Shown here: positions 7,863-15,492 of the stretch, piece after piece
Layout of the letters: every line of letters starts with the position of its first letter
Position numbering within the stretch: position 1 is the first letter of the stretch
Source: an uncultured bacterium
Lineage (GTDB): Bacteria; Planctomycetota; Phycisphaerae; Phycisphaerales; SM1A02
Direction: 5' to 3'
Assembly (NCBI GenBank): GCA_903898755.1
Contig: CAIUGT010000066.1
Span: 1-47,457, forward strand
DNA length: 47,457 nt
The notes under the pieces: model-generated
Database searches by the model: none
What the model was told of the DNA's origin: nothing
The model's input: the letters and a program-made list of their open reading frames with translations, nothing else
Position numbers and translations under genes: made by a program

Positions 7863-8648
7863 TTATTTCGGGCGCTCGACTGGACTGTCGCCAGGCTTTC
7901 GTCGACCAGGACCCGCAGGCTTGCTTGGTTCGCTGTCGCCAGAGCCGCTGGAGCTGGACTCGCCCTTGACTGAACGGTCTTGCTGCGGAATTTCAATGAC
8001 TTCGTCGGGCGCTTTGGCTGAAACCATTTCCTCTTTGTTTATGGCGAGCCATTGTTTAATGCGGGCATCCGTCTTGTTTCCTTGCAGTCTTTCCACAATT
8101 TTTTGCGGTGATGGCAGCGCGGTCATGATGGCGGGCTTGCCACCTTCAATCGAAGACATGGTCCACAATTGCGCGGCAAAGTTGTCTCCGACTGTGTAAA
8201 AACCAAGCACCGTGAGCGTGTCGGGTTCGCTTCCCGCGGTCCAACCCACATTCACGCGGCTGATGTTTTCCGTGGCGGATTTCCATTGGCCACTTTTATC
8301 CATATCGTCCAAAACGACTTGGTCTTGTTCGCTTAATAGAGGCTTCAACTTTTGTGCGTTGCCGCGCACCATGGCGTCAAAGAACACAACCACAGCTTCG
8401 ACTTGTTTGGGATTGCTTGGAGCCTTGTCTCCATCTTCCACGCGAATTCTTTTATCAATGCCAAGGCGCTTCATGATGTCATTGAGCGACTCCTTTGGCG
8501 CCTCTTCCACCGCGGCGACCTGTTGTGTTTCTTTGGCGTCGGCTTGCTCTTTGGGGGCTTCGGTCTTGCCGCACGAAATGATGGTGCAACTCATCGCGGA
8601 AAATAAAAGTGCGATGAGAGTTGTTGAAACCAAATTAACTTTTTGCAT
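7863..8648 (-). CDS. putative lipoprotein of unknown function inside the fab operon
   Basis: A 261-residue protein with a hydrophobic N-terminal signal and lipobox-like I-I-S-C (Cys26; Cys21 is a second candidate). After this come an Ala/Glu/Lys-rich stretch, a globular part of about 160 residues, and a Ser/Gly/Pro-rich charged tail. I recognise no family. The start is ATG at 8648, with GGAA about 9 nt upstream; ATG at 8672 would add 8 residues before the signal and looks less natural. The start overlaps the end of fabD by 14 bp, so the two are translated together. It is predicted to be a membrane-anchored periplasmic protein, unusual company for cytoplasmic lipid enzymes. Confidence 0.8.
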   Translation of the reverse strand: MQKVNLVSTTLIALLFSAMSCTIISCGKTEAPKEQADAKETQQVAAVEEAPKESLNDIMKRLGIDKRIRVEDGDKAPSNPKQVEAVVVFFDAMVRGNAQKLKPLLSEQDQVVLDDMDKSGQWKSATENISRVNVGWTAGSEPDTLTVLGFYTVGDNFAAQLWTMSSIEGGKPAIMTALPSPQKIVERLQGNKTDARIKQWLAINKEEMVSAKAPDEVIEIPQQDRSVKGESSSSGSGDSEPSKPAGPGRRKPGDSPVERPK

Positions 8649-9603
8649 TTTGAGTTTCCGCAATTGAATCATGGGTGGTGACCTCGGTGGCTTTGTGAAT
8701 TCGTCGCATCAAACCGCGCAACACGGTTCCTGGAGCAAGTTCATACACCTTGCAAATGCCGTCCAGTTCCTTGGATGTGCGCCACGCGATCATATCGGCG
8801 CAACAAGCGTCCCAACGCACAGGCATAACCAGTTGATCAACCAGCAATTTTCGCACGCTTGTCGCGTCATTCATTGCATGCGGTTTGCCCGTGACATTGC
8901 TCCAAACTGGGCAATTCAGCGGTTTTATTTCGACATCCTCCAAAGCTCTAGCCATGCCTTGCGCGGCGGGTGCCATGAGAGGGCTGTGAAACGCGCCGGC
9001 AACGGTGAGCTTGCTGGCGCGCAGGCCAAGTTTGCTGGCTTCCACGCAAGCGCGTTCGCATGTCTCGGCGTCGCCACTTAAAACAATTTGTCCAGGTGCG
9101 TTGAAGTTGGCGGGCACAAGCACTCCGTCTAGCGCCGCGGCCAAGCACACGGCGTTGGCTTTTTCCTCATCGGCGCCAATCAATGCAACCATGCCACCTT
9201 TGCTGGCAACGGCGGCTTGTTGCATCAGTCGACCGCGAATCAGAACAAGTCGCAGCGCGTCTTGCCACGAGAACGCGCCGGCCAATGCCAGCGCTGTGTA
9301 CTCGCCAAGCGAAAGTCCAAGCGTTCCAGAAATTTCAATCTCGCCGTGTCGCTCCACCAGCGCGGCGTGGCAAGCAATGCCACACGCCAAAAGCGCGGGT
9401 TGGCTGACATCAGTTTGGTTCAAACGTTCGGCTGGACCTTCAAAGCACAATTGGCTCAGCGTGTGGCCGCCTTCAAAGTGGGCGATGTGATTCGCCTCTT
9501 CAAAGATGGCGCGCGCGGCTGGACTAGCGTCGTACCACGACTTGCACATGCCAACGCTTTGCGCGCCTTGACCTGGCGCCAAGAAAATTGCATTGAGACT
9601 CAT
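8635..9603 (-). CDS. fabD: malonyl-CoA:ACP transacylase
   Basis: A 322-residue FabD. It moves malonyl from CoA to ACP. The N-terminal F-L-A-P-G-Q-G-A-Q motif, the nucleophile motif G-L-S-L-G-E-Y (Ser near residue 96), an Arg in R-G-R-L-M-Q, and the catalytic His in G-A-F-H-S-P-L-M are all present. The usual His before the nucleophilic Ser (G-H-S-L-G) is Leu here; activity should survive because the charge-relay His is the later one. The start is ATG at 9603. Its 3' end overlaps the next gene, a lipoprotein, by 14 bp. The upstream gene fabH ends 76 nt before it. Confidence 0.95.
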   Translation of the reverse strand: MSLNAIFLAPGQGAQSVGMCKSWYDASPAARAIFEEANHIAHFEGGHTLSQLCFEGPAERLNQTDVSQPALLACGIACHAALVERHGEIEISGTLGLSLGEYTALALAGAFSWQDALRLVLIRGRLMQQAAVASKGGMVALIGADEEKANAVCLAAALDGVLVPANFNAPGQIVLSGDAETCERACVEASKLGLRASKLTVAGAFHSPLMAPAAQGMARALEDVEIKPLNCPVWSNVTGKPHAMNDATSVRKLLVDQLVMPVRWDACCADMIAWRTSKELDGICKVYELAPGTVLRGLMRRIHKATEVTTHDSIAETQNAKS

Positions 9604-9679
9604 TTGAATACTCCCAGGTGGAAATCCACCACACGAAATTGAAGATAGACATCAGCGACGCGAAGACAGTGATCGTAAA

Positions 9680-10684
9680 TTAGACATTCCAAACATTGCT
9701 TGCCCAAGTCACGCCACCGCCAAAAGCAACCAAAATCATGGGCTTTCCTGCTGGAATTTTGCCGGCGCGCCACACTTGATCCAGGCACAAACCAACGCTT
9801 CCGGAGCTGGAATTTCCAAATTGATCAATGTTGATCAGGACTTTTTCACGCGGCAATTTCAATTTTTCAATCGCGTTCTCAATAATGCGCGCGTTACTTT
9901 GGTGGCACACAATTTGACTGATGTCGTCGGCGGTCAGTCCCGTTTTCTCAAGCGCGTCGGCGATCACCTCGCGGAATTTGGTGACAGCAAATTTAAAAAT
10001 CTCGCGGCCATCCATGCGCAAATAGCCAAGACGAATTGGATTGTCCTTGTCAGCCTCCGGAACTTCTTGCGCGCGATTTGGAATGTACAAACCAGTCCAG
10101 TCGCGGCCATCGGAGCCCAACGTTTGATAAATGCATCCGCGGTTCAAGTCGGGGTCGGGCACAAGAATGGCCGCGCCCGCCGCGTCACCGAATAAAATAC
10201 TGACGGAGCGATCTTGGTAGTCCACCATGGTGCTCATGGCGTCGGCGCCAATCACGCCAACATTTTTGTATCGACCAGAGCGCACCATTGTTTCCGCAAC
10301 ATTCAGCGCGTAAACAAATCCACTGCAGGCCGCGGTGACATCGAATGCGCCAGCGTTGATGGCGCCAATATCGCCAGCCACTCGGCAAGCCAAACTTGGA
10401 CAGCGCATTTCCGCCGTGCATGTACCAATGATCAGCAAATCCAAGTCCGAAGCCTTCATGGAGGCGGCATCAAGCGCGCGTCGCAAAGCATCGCGCGCCA
10501 GCGTAAAAGTCCCTTCTTTTGATTGATCGCTCACGCGGCGACAACGAATGCCAGTGCGCTGCGTGATCCACTCATCAGTGGTGTCAAGAATGCGCGACAA
10601 ATCGTCGTTGGTGAGAATTTTTTCCGGAACGGCGGACCCAGTGCCCGCCATCCGGACGCCGCACGCGCCGGAGGGCTGTATCAC
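9680..10684 (-). CDS. fabH: beta-ketoacyl-ACP synthase III
   Basis: A 334-residue initiating condensing enzyme that joins an acyl-CoA primer with malonyl-ACP. The catalytic Cys is near residue 120 in T-A-A-C-S-G-F, His is in V-C-H-Q-S-N-A-R-I, and Asn is in F-G-N-S-S-S-G-S. A G-T-G-S-A-V-P motif lies near the N-terminus. The start is GTG at 10684, overlapping the plsX stop as GTGA, so translation is coupled. The order plsX-fabH-fabD is the classical bacterial arrangement. Confidence 0.97.
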   Translation of the reverse strand: MIQPSGACGVRMAGTGSAVPEKILTNDDLSRILDTTDEWITQRTGIRCRRVSDQSKEGTFTLARDALRRALDAASMKASDLDLLIIGTCTAEMRCPSLACRVAGDIGAINAGAFDVTAACSGFVYALNVAETMVRSGRYKNVGVIGADAMSTMVDYQDRSVSILFGDAAGAAILVPDPDLNRGCIYQTLGSDGRDWTGLYIPNRAQEVPEADKDNPIRLGYLRMDGREIFKFAVTKFREVIADALEKTGLTADDISQIVCHQSNARIIENAIEKLKLPREKVLINIDQFGNSSSGSVGLCLDQVWRAGKIPAGKPMILVAFGGGVTWASNVWNV

Positions 10685-11706
10685 GCAGAGACCTCTTCGG
10701 AAATTCGAAGTCGTCCAAGGTGCTCGCTCATTTGTGAATTAATGCCAGAACCCGCGAACATTTTCATGCGCGTAATGGCGTTCATAATTGTGCGCGCTTG
10801 GCTGGATCCATGGCTGATCAGCGCAATGCCGTTCACACCTAGAAGTGGCGCGCCACCAAATTCGTGATAGTCGTGCTTGGCGTACAAGCTTTTCACAACG
10901 GGCTCTAGTCGCGCCGCAAGTTCAGGATCAATCGCCAACACTTCGCGCGCGAGCGCTTTGAAGATGCCGCTGGAAAGTCCTTCCGCAAGTTTAATCATGA
11001 CGTTGCCAACCACTCCATCAGTGATCACAACATCGGCTTCACCATTGAACACGCCGCGGCCTTCGACAAAGCCCGTGAAATTTAAACCCGTGGCGGCGCG
11101 CAGCATGTCGCGCGCAAGTCGCATGTCATCGGTGCCTTTGGCTTCTTCGCCACCCACATTCATGATGGCCACGCGTGGATTTTCAATGCCGCAAGCGATC
11201 TTGGCGTAAATAGCGCCCATCACTCCGTATTGCGCTAAATGCACTGGTTTTGGCTCGATATTGGCTCCAACATCGACAAGGACAACTGGACCAGCGAAGG
11301 TTGGAACGGTCACGGCAATGCCGGGTCGAACCACATTTGGAATGCGACGCATATGCATTTGCGCCGCGCTCACCATGGCGCCGGTGTTACCCGCGCTCAC
11401 AATGGCGTCAAGTCTATTTTCTGTTTTTGGGCTGGCGTCTTTCGCCATCACAACCATGCTTGCATCGCGCTTGGTACGAATCGCCTCAACAGGGGACTCA
11501 TCCATGCCAATGATTTCGGTGGTGGCGACAATCTTCAGGCGCTTGTCGGAAATTCCGCGCTCACTGAATGTTTCTTCAATGACGCGTCGATCACCGTATA
11601 AAACAAGTTCATCATCAGCCGCAAGCTTTGGAAGCGCAGCGATACAGCCCTTCAGGATCTCGTCGGGCGCATTGTCGCCGCCCATGACGTCCACGCCGAG
11701 TCGCAT
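10681..11706 (-). CDS. plsX: phosphate acyltransferase PlsX
   Basis: A 341-residue PlsX, which makes acyl-phosphate from acyl-ACP for membrane phospholipid synthesis. It opens with M-R-L-G-V-D-V-M-G-G-D-N-A-P, the family's hallmark, and keeps V-S-A-G-N-T-G-A and the I-T-D-G-V-V-G-N segment. The start is ATG at 11706, only 3 nt after the rpmF stop codon; its own stop overlaps the fabH start. The rpmF-plsX-fabH order is widely conserved. Confidence 0.97.
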   Translation of the reverse strand: MRLGVDVMGGDNAPDEILKGCIAALPKLAADDELVLYGDRRVIEETFSERGISDKRLKIVATTEIIGMDESPVEAIRTKRDASMVVMAKDASPKTENRLDAIVSAGNTGAMVSAAQMHMRRIPNVVRPGIAVTVPTFAGPVVLVDVGANIEPKPVHLAQYGVMGAIYAKIACGIENPRVAIMNVGGEEAKGTDDMRLARDMLRAATGLNFTGFVEGRGVFNGEADVVITDGVVGNVMIKLAEGLSSGIFKALAREVLAIDPELAARLEPVVKSLYAKHDYHEFGGAPLLGVNGIALISHGSSQARTIMNAITRMKMFAGSGINSQMSEHLGRLRISEEVSA

Positions 11707-11709
11707 GAA

Positions 11710-11895
11710 TTATTGACCTATCTGACCGGTCTTGAGTTGCAGACCAGGTCGCACATAGCCGCAGCTTGAGCACGCACTGTGTGGACGCTTTGCGGCGCCG
11801 CAGTTTGGGCACAAAACGGTGTGAGCCGCCTTGATCGCGTTGTGTGAGCGTCGTCGTCGGGTTCGGCCTGGGGATTGTCTAAATGCTGGTGTCAT
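11710..11895 (-). CDS. rpmF: 50S ribosomal protein L32
   Basis: A 61-residue basic protein with the L32 layout: an Arg-rich N-terminal arm (R-T-R-R-R-R-S-H) followed by a zinc ribbon with C29-x2-C32 and C42-x2-C45. All four zinc cysteines are kept, so this is the zinc-binding form. It is the first gene of the fatty-acid operon, linking ribosome and membrane synthesis as in many bacteria. The start is ATG at 11895, with a weak GAG-type ribosome site. The 112-nt gap to the divergent rnhA must hold the operon promoter; I cannot place it with confidence. Confidence 0.96.
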   Translation of the reverse strand: MTPAFRQSPGRTRRRRSHNAIKAAHTVLCPNCGAAKRPHSACSSCGYVRPGLQLKTGQIGQ

Positions 11896-11995
11896 GGCTT
11901 TTTCTCAAAGTGGTGGATCGGCAAAGGTAGTCGAAACCCTTCTTTTGTCAAGCATCAATCCAAATGAAGGGGCTGAAGCGAATTTGAATTGAGCG

Positions 11996-12001
11996 TACAT
12001 T
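11996..12001 (+). promoter_or_regulatory. candidate -10 box of a leaderless rnhA transcript
   Basis: TACATT ends exactly 6 nt before the GTG start of rnhA, so transcription would begin at or next to the start codon. No Shine-Dalgarno is visible in those 6 nt. The same TAnnnT-6-start spacing recurs at other genes in this window. A clear -35 is not seen. Confidence 0.4.
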
Positions 12002-12007
12002 TCAGGC

Positions 12008-12454
12008 GTGCAACGTTTTGATTTGTTCACAGATGGAGCGTGTTCAGGCAACCCCGGCCCCGGCGGCTGGGGCTTTATTTTGCGTGAAATTGGCGGTTCT
12101 GGCGAATTGCTTCAGTCTGGAGCGGAGCATGGAACCACCAACAATCGCATGGAATTAACCGCCGTCATTCGTGGATTTGACTCCATTTCTACGCCGTCCC
12201 AGGTTCGGGTGATTTCAGACAGCGAATATGTGGTCAAGGGTTTAAAGGAGTGGCTGAGCGCGTGGAAAGTCCGTGGATGGAAGACGGCCGCCAAAAAACC
12301 TGTCAAAAATATAGATTTATGGCAGCAACTGGATCAAATCCGAAGCATTCACATGGTCACCCCGGTCTGGATTCGAGGCCATGCCGAACATCCCGAGAAT
12401 ACAAAATGCGATGAAATGGCAGTTGCGGCCATTGTGGCCCTGCGAAATCGGTGA
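12008..12454 (+). CDS. rnhA: ribonuclease HI
   Basis: A 148-residue RNase H type I, which removes the RNA strand of RNA-DNA hybrids. The four metal-binding acids are present: D9 in F-T-D-G-A-C-S-G-N-P, E49 in N-R-M-E-L, D71 in I-S-D-S-E-Y and D135 in N-T-K-C-D-E. The flexible-loop His is in R-G-H-A-E-H-P-E-N. The basic substrate-handle region (W-K-V-R-G-W-K-T) is also kept, as in E. coli. The start is GTG at 12008, with a candidate -10 box only 6 nt upstream. It is divergent from rpmF and lies upstream of rpsL. Confidence 0.96.
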   Translation: MQRFDLFTDGACSGNPGPGGWGFILREIGGSGELLQSGAEHGTTNNRMELTAVIRGFDSISTPSQVRVISDSEYVVKGLKEWLSAWKVRGWKTAAKKPVKNIDLWQQLDQIRSIHMVTPVWIRGHAEHPENTKCDEMAVAAIVALRNR

Positions 12455-12504
12455 ACTTGCGTTACACTTCTCGACCCGGTCTTTCGACCAACAAGTGACT
12501 CAAT

Positions 12505-12894
12505 ATGCCAACTATTAATCAACTCATCAAAAATCCCCGACGCAATCCGCCAGCCAAAAGCAAGGTGAAAGATCTTGCTCGTTGCCCACAGCGACGTGGC
12601 GTGTGCCTTCAAGTGAAGACCGTGACACCAAAGAAGCCAAACTCCGCGCTTCGCAAGGTGGCGCGTATTCGTTTGAGCAACGGAAAAGAAATCACCGCAT
12701 ATATCGGCGGCGAAGGCCACAATTTACAAGAGCATTCAATTGTATTGGTGCGCGGCGGCCGCGTGCGAGATCTTCCTGGTGTTCGTTACCACGTTGTGCG
12801 TGGCATTTTGGATTGTCTTGGTGTTGATGGTCGCAAGAAGGGTCGTTCGTTGTACGGCGTGAAGAAGAAGGCCGCTTCGACCAAGAAGAAGTAA
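12505..12894 (+). CDS. rpsL: 30S ribosomal protein S12
   Basis: A 129-residue S12 of the decoding centre. The conserved [11 protein letters not shown] loop (Lys43/Lys44) and the V-R-D-L-P-G-V-R-Y loop are wild type at the positions where streptomycin-resistance changes occur. The C-terminus has a Lys-rich tail. The start is ATG at 12505 with no clear Shine-Dalgarno. A TACACT at 12463-12468 is a possible -10 box, giving a leader of about 30 nt. A strong hairpin follows the stop, then rpsG. Confidence 0.98.
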   Translation: MPTINQLIKNPRRNPPAKSKVKDLARCPQRRGVCLQVKTVTPKKPNSALRKVARIRLSNGKEITAYIGGEGHNLQEHSIVLVRGGRVRDLPGVRYHVVRGILDCLGVDGRKKGRSLYGVKKKAASTKKK

Positions 12895-12904
12895 TTAGAA
12901 ATTA

Positions 12905-12941
12905 GAAATGCATTCGCGCTTTTATCGCGCGAATGCATTTC
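12905..12941 (+). terminator. 15-bp perfect hairpin between rpsL and rpsG
   Basis: A perfect inverted repeat with arms 12905-12919 and 12927-12941 and a 7-nt loop, starting 10 nt after the rpsL stop. No T-tract follows, so a classic intrinsic terminator is unlikely. It may protect the rpsL mRNA 3' end, be a processing site, or take part in ribosomal-protein feedback. Confidence 0.55.
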
Positions 12942-12958
12942 AAGTTTGAGTTTGAAGT

Positions 12959-12987
12959 TTGGGTTTGAAAATATTTTTCGGCACAAT
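12959..12987 (+). promoter_or_regulatory. candidate rpsG promoter
   Basis: TTGGGT (12959-12964) and CACAAT (12982-12987) are 17 nt apart, about 100 nt before rpsG. They follow a short run of GTTTGA-like direct repeats (about 12943-12969). If real, rpsG can be expressed apart from rpsL. The -10 matches consensus at only four of six bases. Confidence 0.3.
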
Positions 12988-13085
12988 TTCGGCAAGTAAT
13001 CAAGGAGCCACTCTAAGGGCGCGTTGCCCATGCCTTGGTGAACTGACGTCCCATTTCGGGATGCCGAGCCACAGGAGATCCCCCA

Positions 13086-13580
13086 ATGGGCGGACGTATT
13101 ACGAATAGCGAAGCGCAACTGCAGCCAGATCCTCGTTACCAAGACAAATTGGTCGCCAAGTTTGTCAATTGCATCATGTATGACGGCAAGAAAGCCACGG
13201 CCCAAAAGGTTGTGTATCAAGCCTTCGACACCATTCAAGCGCGTCTTGAAAAGGAAAAGTTGGACACGTTGCCTCGAACGGCGATTGAAGTGTTTCAAAA
13301 GGCAATTGAAAATGTGAAGCCAGTTGTCGAAGTGCGTTCAAAGCGCGTCGGTGGCGCCAATTATCAAGTGCCAATGCAACTCAATCGTCGACGCGCGCAA
13401 AGTTTAACTTTCCGCTGGATTATTGAAGCAGCCCGCGCTGAAAAGGGTCGACCAATGCACATCAAGTTGGCCAACGAATTGTTCAGCGCTTGCAAGAATG
13501 AAGGCAAGGCTGTCGCGACGCGTGAGAACACGCATCGCATGGCGGACGCCAACAAGGCCTTCGCTCACTTTGCTTGGTAA
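13086..13580 (+). CDS. rpsG: 30S ribosomal protein S7
   Basis: A 164-residue S7, the primary binder of the 3' major domain of 16S rRNA. The L-V-A-K-F-V-N segment, V-G-G-A-N-Y-Q-V-P and R-E-N-T-H-R-M-A-D-A-N-K-A-F-A-H-F match the family end to end. The N-terminal arm differs from that of the E. coli protein. The start is ATG at 13086, with AGGAG 9 nt upstream. The 191-nt gap from rpsL holds a 15-bp hairpin and two smaller ones (near 13018-13030 and 13052-13065). A terminator follows; fusA and tuf do not. Confidence 0.98.
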   Translation: MGGRITNSEAQLQPDPRYQDKLVAKFVNCIMYDGKKATAQKVVYQAFDTIQARLEKEKLDTLPRTAIEVFQKAIENVKPVVEVRSKRVGGANYQVPMQLNRRRAQSLTFRWIIEAARAEKGRPMHIKLANELFSACKNEGKAVATRENTHRMADANKAFAHFAW

Positions 13581-13617
13581 TTGGGATTGGTAATTTGTTT
13601 TTCAATGTGAATTCATG

Positions 13618-13650
13618 GCGGCGATCCTTCGGGGTCGCCGCTTTATTTAT
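13618..13650 (+). terminator. intrinsic terminator after rpsG
   Basis: A 10-bp stem (13618-13627 with 13632-13641, one G-U pair) closed by a C-UUCG-G tetraloop and followed by TTTATTTAT. It lies 38 nt after the rpsG stop. It also shows that ATG at 13615 cannot be the real start of the next gene. Confidence 0.85.
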
Positions 13651-13689
13651 GGCATTTCATTTTTCGCCAAGGCGTGGGACACTCTGAAT

Positions 13690-14880
13690 ATGCCACAACG
13701 TCAACGCCATCTGCGACAAATCACTTTACCTTGGTGTGGCGAAGAAGGTCAATCGCGAATTCGCGGCGCGCATGTTTTGGTGGTTGGTTGCGGCGCGCTT
13801 GGTTGCGCATCCATTGAGTGGTTGACGCGCGCGGGTGTTGGACAGTTGACGTTGGTGGACCGCGATGTTGTGGAGTGGTCCAACTTGCAGCGTCAGCAAC
13901 TTTTCAGCGAGCGCGATGCGCAAGCGGGTTCACCCAAAGCGGAGGCGGCGGCGCGGCGTGTGAAAGAGATTGATTCCACAATTCGCGTGCACGCCTGCGT
14001 TGAGCATCTGAATGCGGAAAATGCGGCTGATTTGGCGCGCGGCGTGAATGTGATTGTGGATGGCTTGGACAACATCGAGACGCGCTTTGTGTTGAATGAT
14101 TTGTCTGTTCGCGATGGAATTCCTTATGTGTACGCGGCGGCCGTCGCCATGGAAGGTCGATGCATGGTTGTGTTGCCGCGCGATATTGCTGTTGACGCAC
14201 AATTGTCTCAAGTGGACATTTCAAATGTGGCCGATGTTGGCGCACGCATTTCTCAAGCGGGCAAAGCAAGCGCCACATCCAGCTCCAGCCACCTCGCGGC
14301 GCGCGGCGCGTGTTTGCGTTGCGTGTATCCAGAAATGCCGGCACCTGGAGTGTTGCCGACCTGTGATCTTGCGGGAGTGATGGGGCCAGTGGTGGGAATG
14401 GTCGGTGCGTTTGCCGCAAGCCAGGCGTTGCTCTTGCTTGCAGGACGCGCTGATTTGCTTGAACGAAAATTGTGGAGCGTGGATTTGGCCGCGCATCGGC
14501 ACGCAACGATCGCGGTCTCAGTTGATGCGCATTGCGCGTGTTGCGGAAAAAAAGAATTTTCATTTCTTGAGCCAGTGAATGAAGCGTCGCGCGTGGCGCA
14601 CTTGTGCGGGCGGGGTGCGATACAGGTTTTGCCCACGCGTCGGGTTAAAGTAGAAGGCGCGATAGTGGATATGGATTTACCTGCGCTGCAAAAACAATTG
14701 GTCGACCATGGACAATTCGCAATGCGTGGCGGATCTTTGCATGGACAACTGCGCAATGTTCCAGGCCTTGGCGGCGAACCTGTTGAATTAACTATTTTTG
14801 CCGATGGCCGCGCCATTGTTGGCCGTTGCAGCGACGAAACCATTGCGCGCTCCATTTATGATCGCTTCATTGGCGGTTGA
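13690..14880 (+). CDS. ThiF/MoeB-family E1-like adenylyltransferase
   Basis: A 396-residue enzyme. The nucleotide-binding motif V-V-G-C-G-A-L-G-C starts near residue 35, followed by V-D-R-D-V-V-E-W-S-N-L-Q-R-Q and the Arg/Lys residues that contact ATP. A Cys-x2-Cys pair (C-L-R-C), a Cys in L-P-T-C-D-L-A-G-V, and C-A-C-C could supply the zinc site and the acyl cysteine. The family adenylates the C-terminal Gly of ThiS/MoaD-like proteins for sulfur transfer. About 100 extra residues follow the E1 core, where MoeB/MOCS3 relatives carry a rhodanese; I cannot confirm a rhodanese here. The start is ATG at 13690, because an earlier in-frame ATG lies inside the rpsG terminator. No sulfur-carrier gene is adjacent, so the partner is unknown. 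Confidence 0.88.
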   Translation: MPQRQRHLRQITLPWCGEEGQSRIRGAHVLVVGCGALGCASIEWLTRAGVGQLTLVDRDVVEWSNLQRQQLFSERDAQAGSPKAEAAARRVKEIDSTIRVHACVEHLNAENAADLARGVNVIVDGLDNIETRFVLNDLSVRDGIPYVYAAAVAMEGRCMVVLPRDIAVDAQLSQVDISNVADVGARISQAGKASATSSSSHLAARGACLRCVYPEMPAPGVLPTCDLAGVMGPVVGMVGAFAASQALLLLAGRADLLERKLWSVDLAAHRHATIAVSVDAHCACCGKKEFSFLEPVNEASRVAHLCGRGAIQVLPTRRVKVEGAIVDMDLPALQKQLVDHGQFAMRGGSLHGQLRNVPGLGGEPVELTIFADGRAIVGRCSDETIARSIYDRFIGG

Positions 14881-14897
14881 AAAATATAAATTCCACT

Positions 14898-14926
14898 TTG
14901 TTTGAGCTAGGAAATCCGTATAGGAT
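14898..14926 (+). promoter_or_regulatory. candidate promoter of the DinB-like gene
   Basis: TTGTTT (14898-14903), a 17-nt spacer and TAGGAT (14921-14926), which ends 6 nt before the ATG. This would give a leaderless mRNA. The same TAGGAT contains AGGA, 7 nt before the ATG, so it could be a Shine-Dalgarno of a longer transcript instead; the two readings exclude each other. Confidence 0.35.
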
Positions 14927-14932
14927 TCATTC

Positions 14933-15460
14933 ATGTCAACAGCAACCACCACAAGCGTAGGAATTGGATCAATGATCGCCCCAGGCCTTCTGTACGGCAT
15001 TAGCTATGCGGAAAAACTTTGCAAGGATATTCCGGCCGACAAGTTTGGCCACTGTCCAATGAAGGATGTGAATCATCCACTGTTCTACATTGCGCATTTG
15101 GGTTTGTACGCCGAGCGCATTCTGGAAATGATTGGTCGCAAAGATTTAGCGAACCCGATCGATCCAAAGCAAGATGAATTTTTTAAGAATGGCGCGCCGT
15201 GCTTGGAGCAAACTGGTCAATATCCAAACAAGGATGTTGTGTTGAAAAATTTCTTGGAGCGCTACAAGCTTGTAGCCGCCACGTTGCCTGGCGTTTCAGA
15301 TGAGACTTTCTTGCAAGCCAATCCAATGGGCGGACGCATGAGCGAAATGTTTCCAACAATGGGCTCTGCAGTCATGTTCATGTGCGGTAGCCATATGCAA
15401 ATGCATCTTGGACAAATCAGCGCGTGGCGCCGAGTCATGGGCATGGGCAGTTGCAATTGA
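14933..15460 (+). CDS. DinB-like four-helix protein
   Basis: A 175-residue helical protein. N-H-P-L-F-Y-I-A-H-L near residue 47 and H-M-Q-M-H-L-G-Q-I-S-A-W-R-R near the C-terminus supply the His residues that bind metal in DinB/YfiT proteins. Many members use bacillithiol, mycothiol or similar thiols as cofactors, but the substrate cannot be read here. No signal peptide is seen. It lies 32 nt upstream of glpK on the same strand and could be co-transcribed. Family assignment is by His pattern and length. Confidence 0.8.
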   Translation: MSTATTTSVGIGSMIAPGLLYGISYAEKLCKDIPADKFGHCPMKDVNHPLFYIAHLGLYAERILEMIGRKDLANPIDPKQDEFFKNGAPCLEQTGQYPNKDVVLKNFLERYKLVAATLPGVSDETFLQANPMGGRMSEMFPTMGSAVMFMCGSHMQMHLGQISAWRRVMGMGSCN

Positions 15461-15492
15461 TATTTGCCAACTGAACAATCCAAAAGCATTCC

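Noticed and set aside
13615-13689. Upstream start for the E1-like gene at 13615
   Set aside because: That ATG lies in the rpsG terminator hairpin; the family-like N-terminus begins at 13690.
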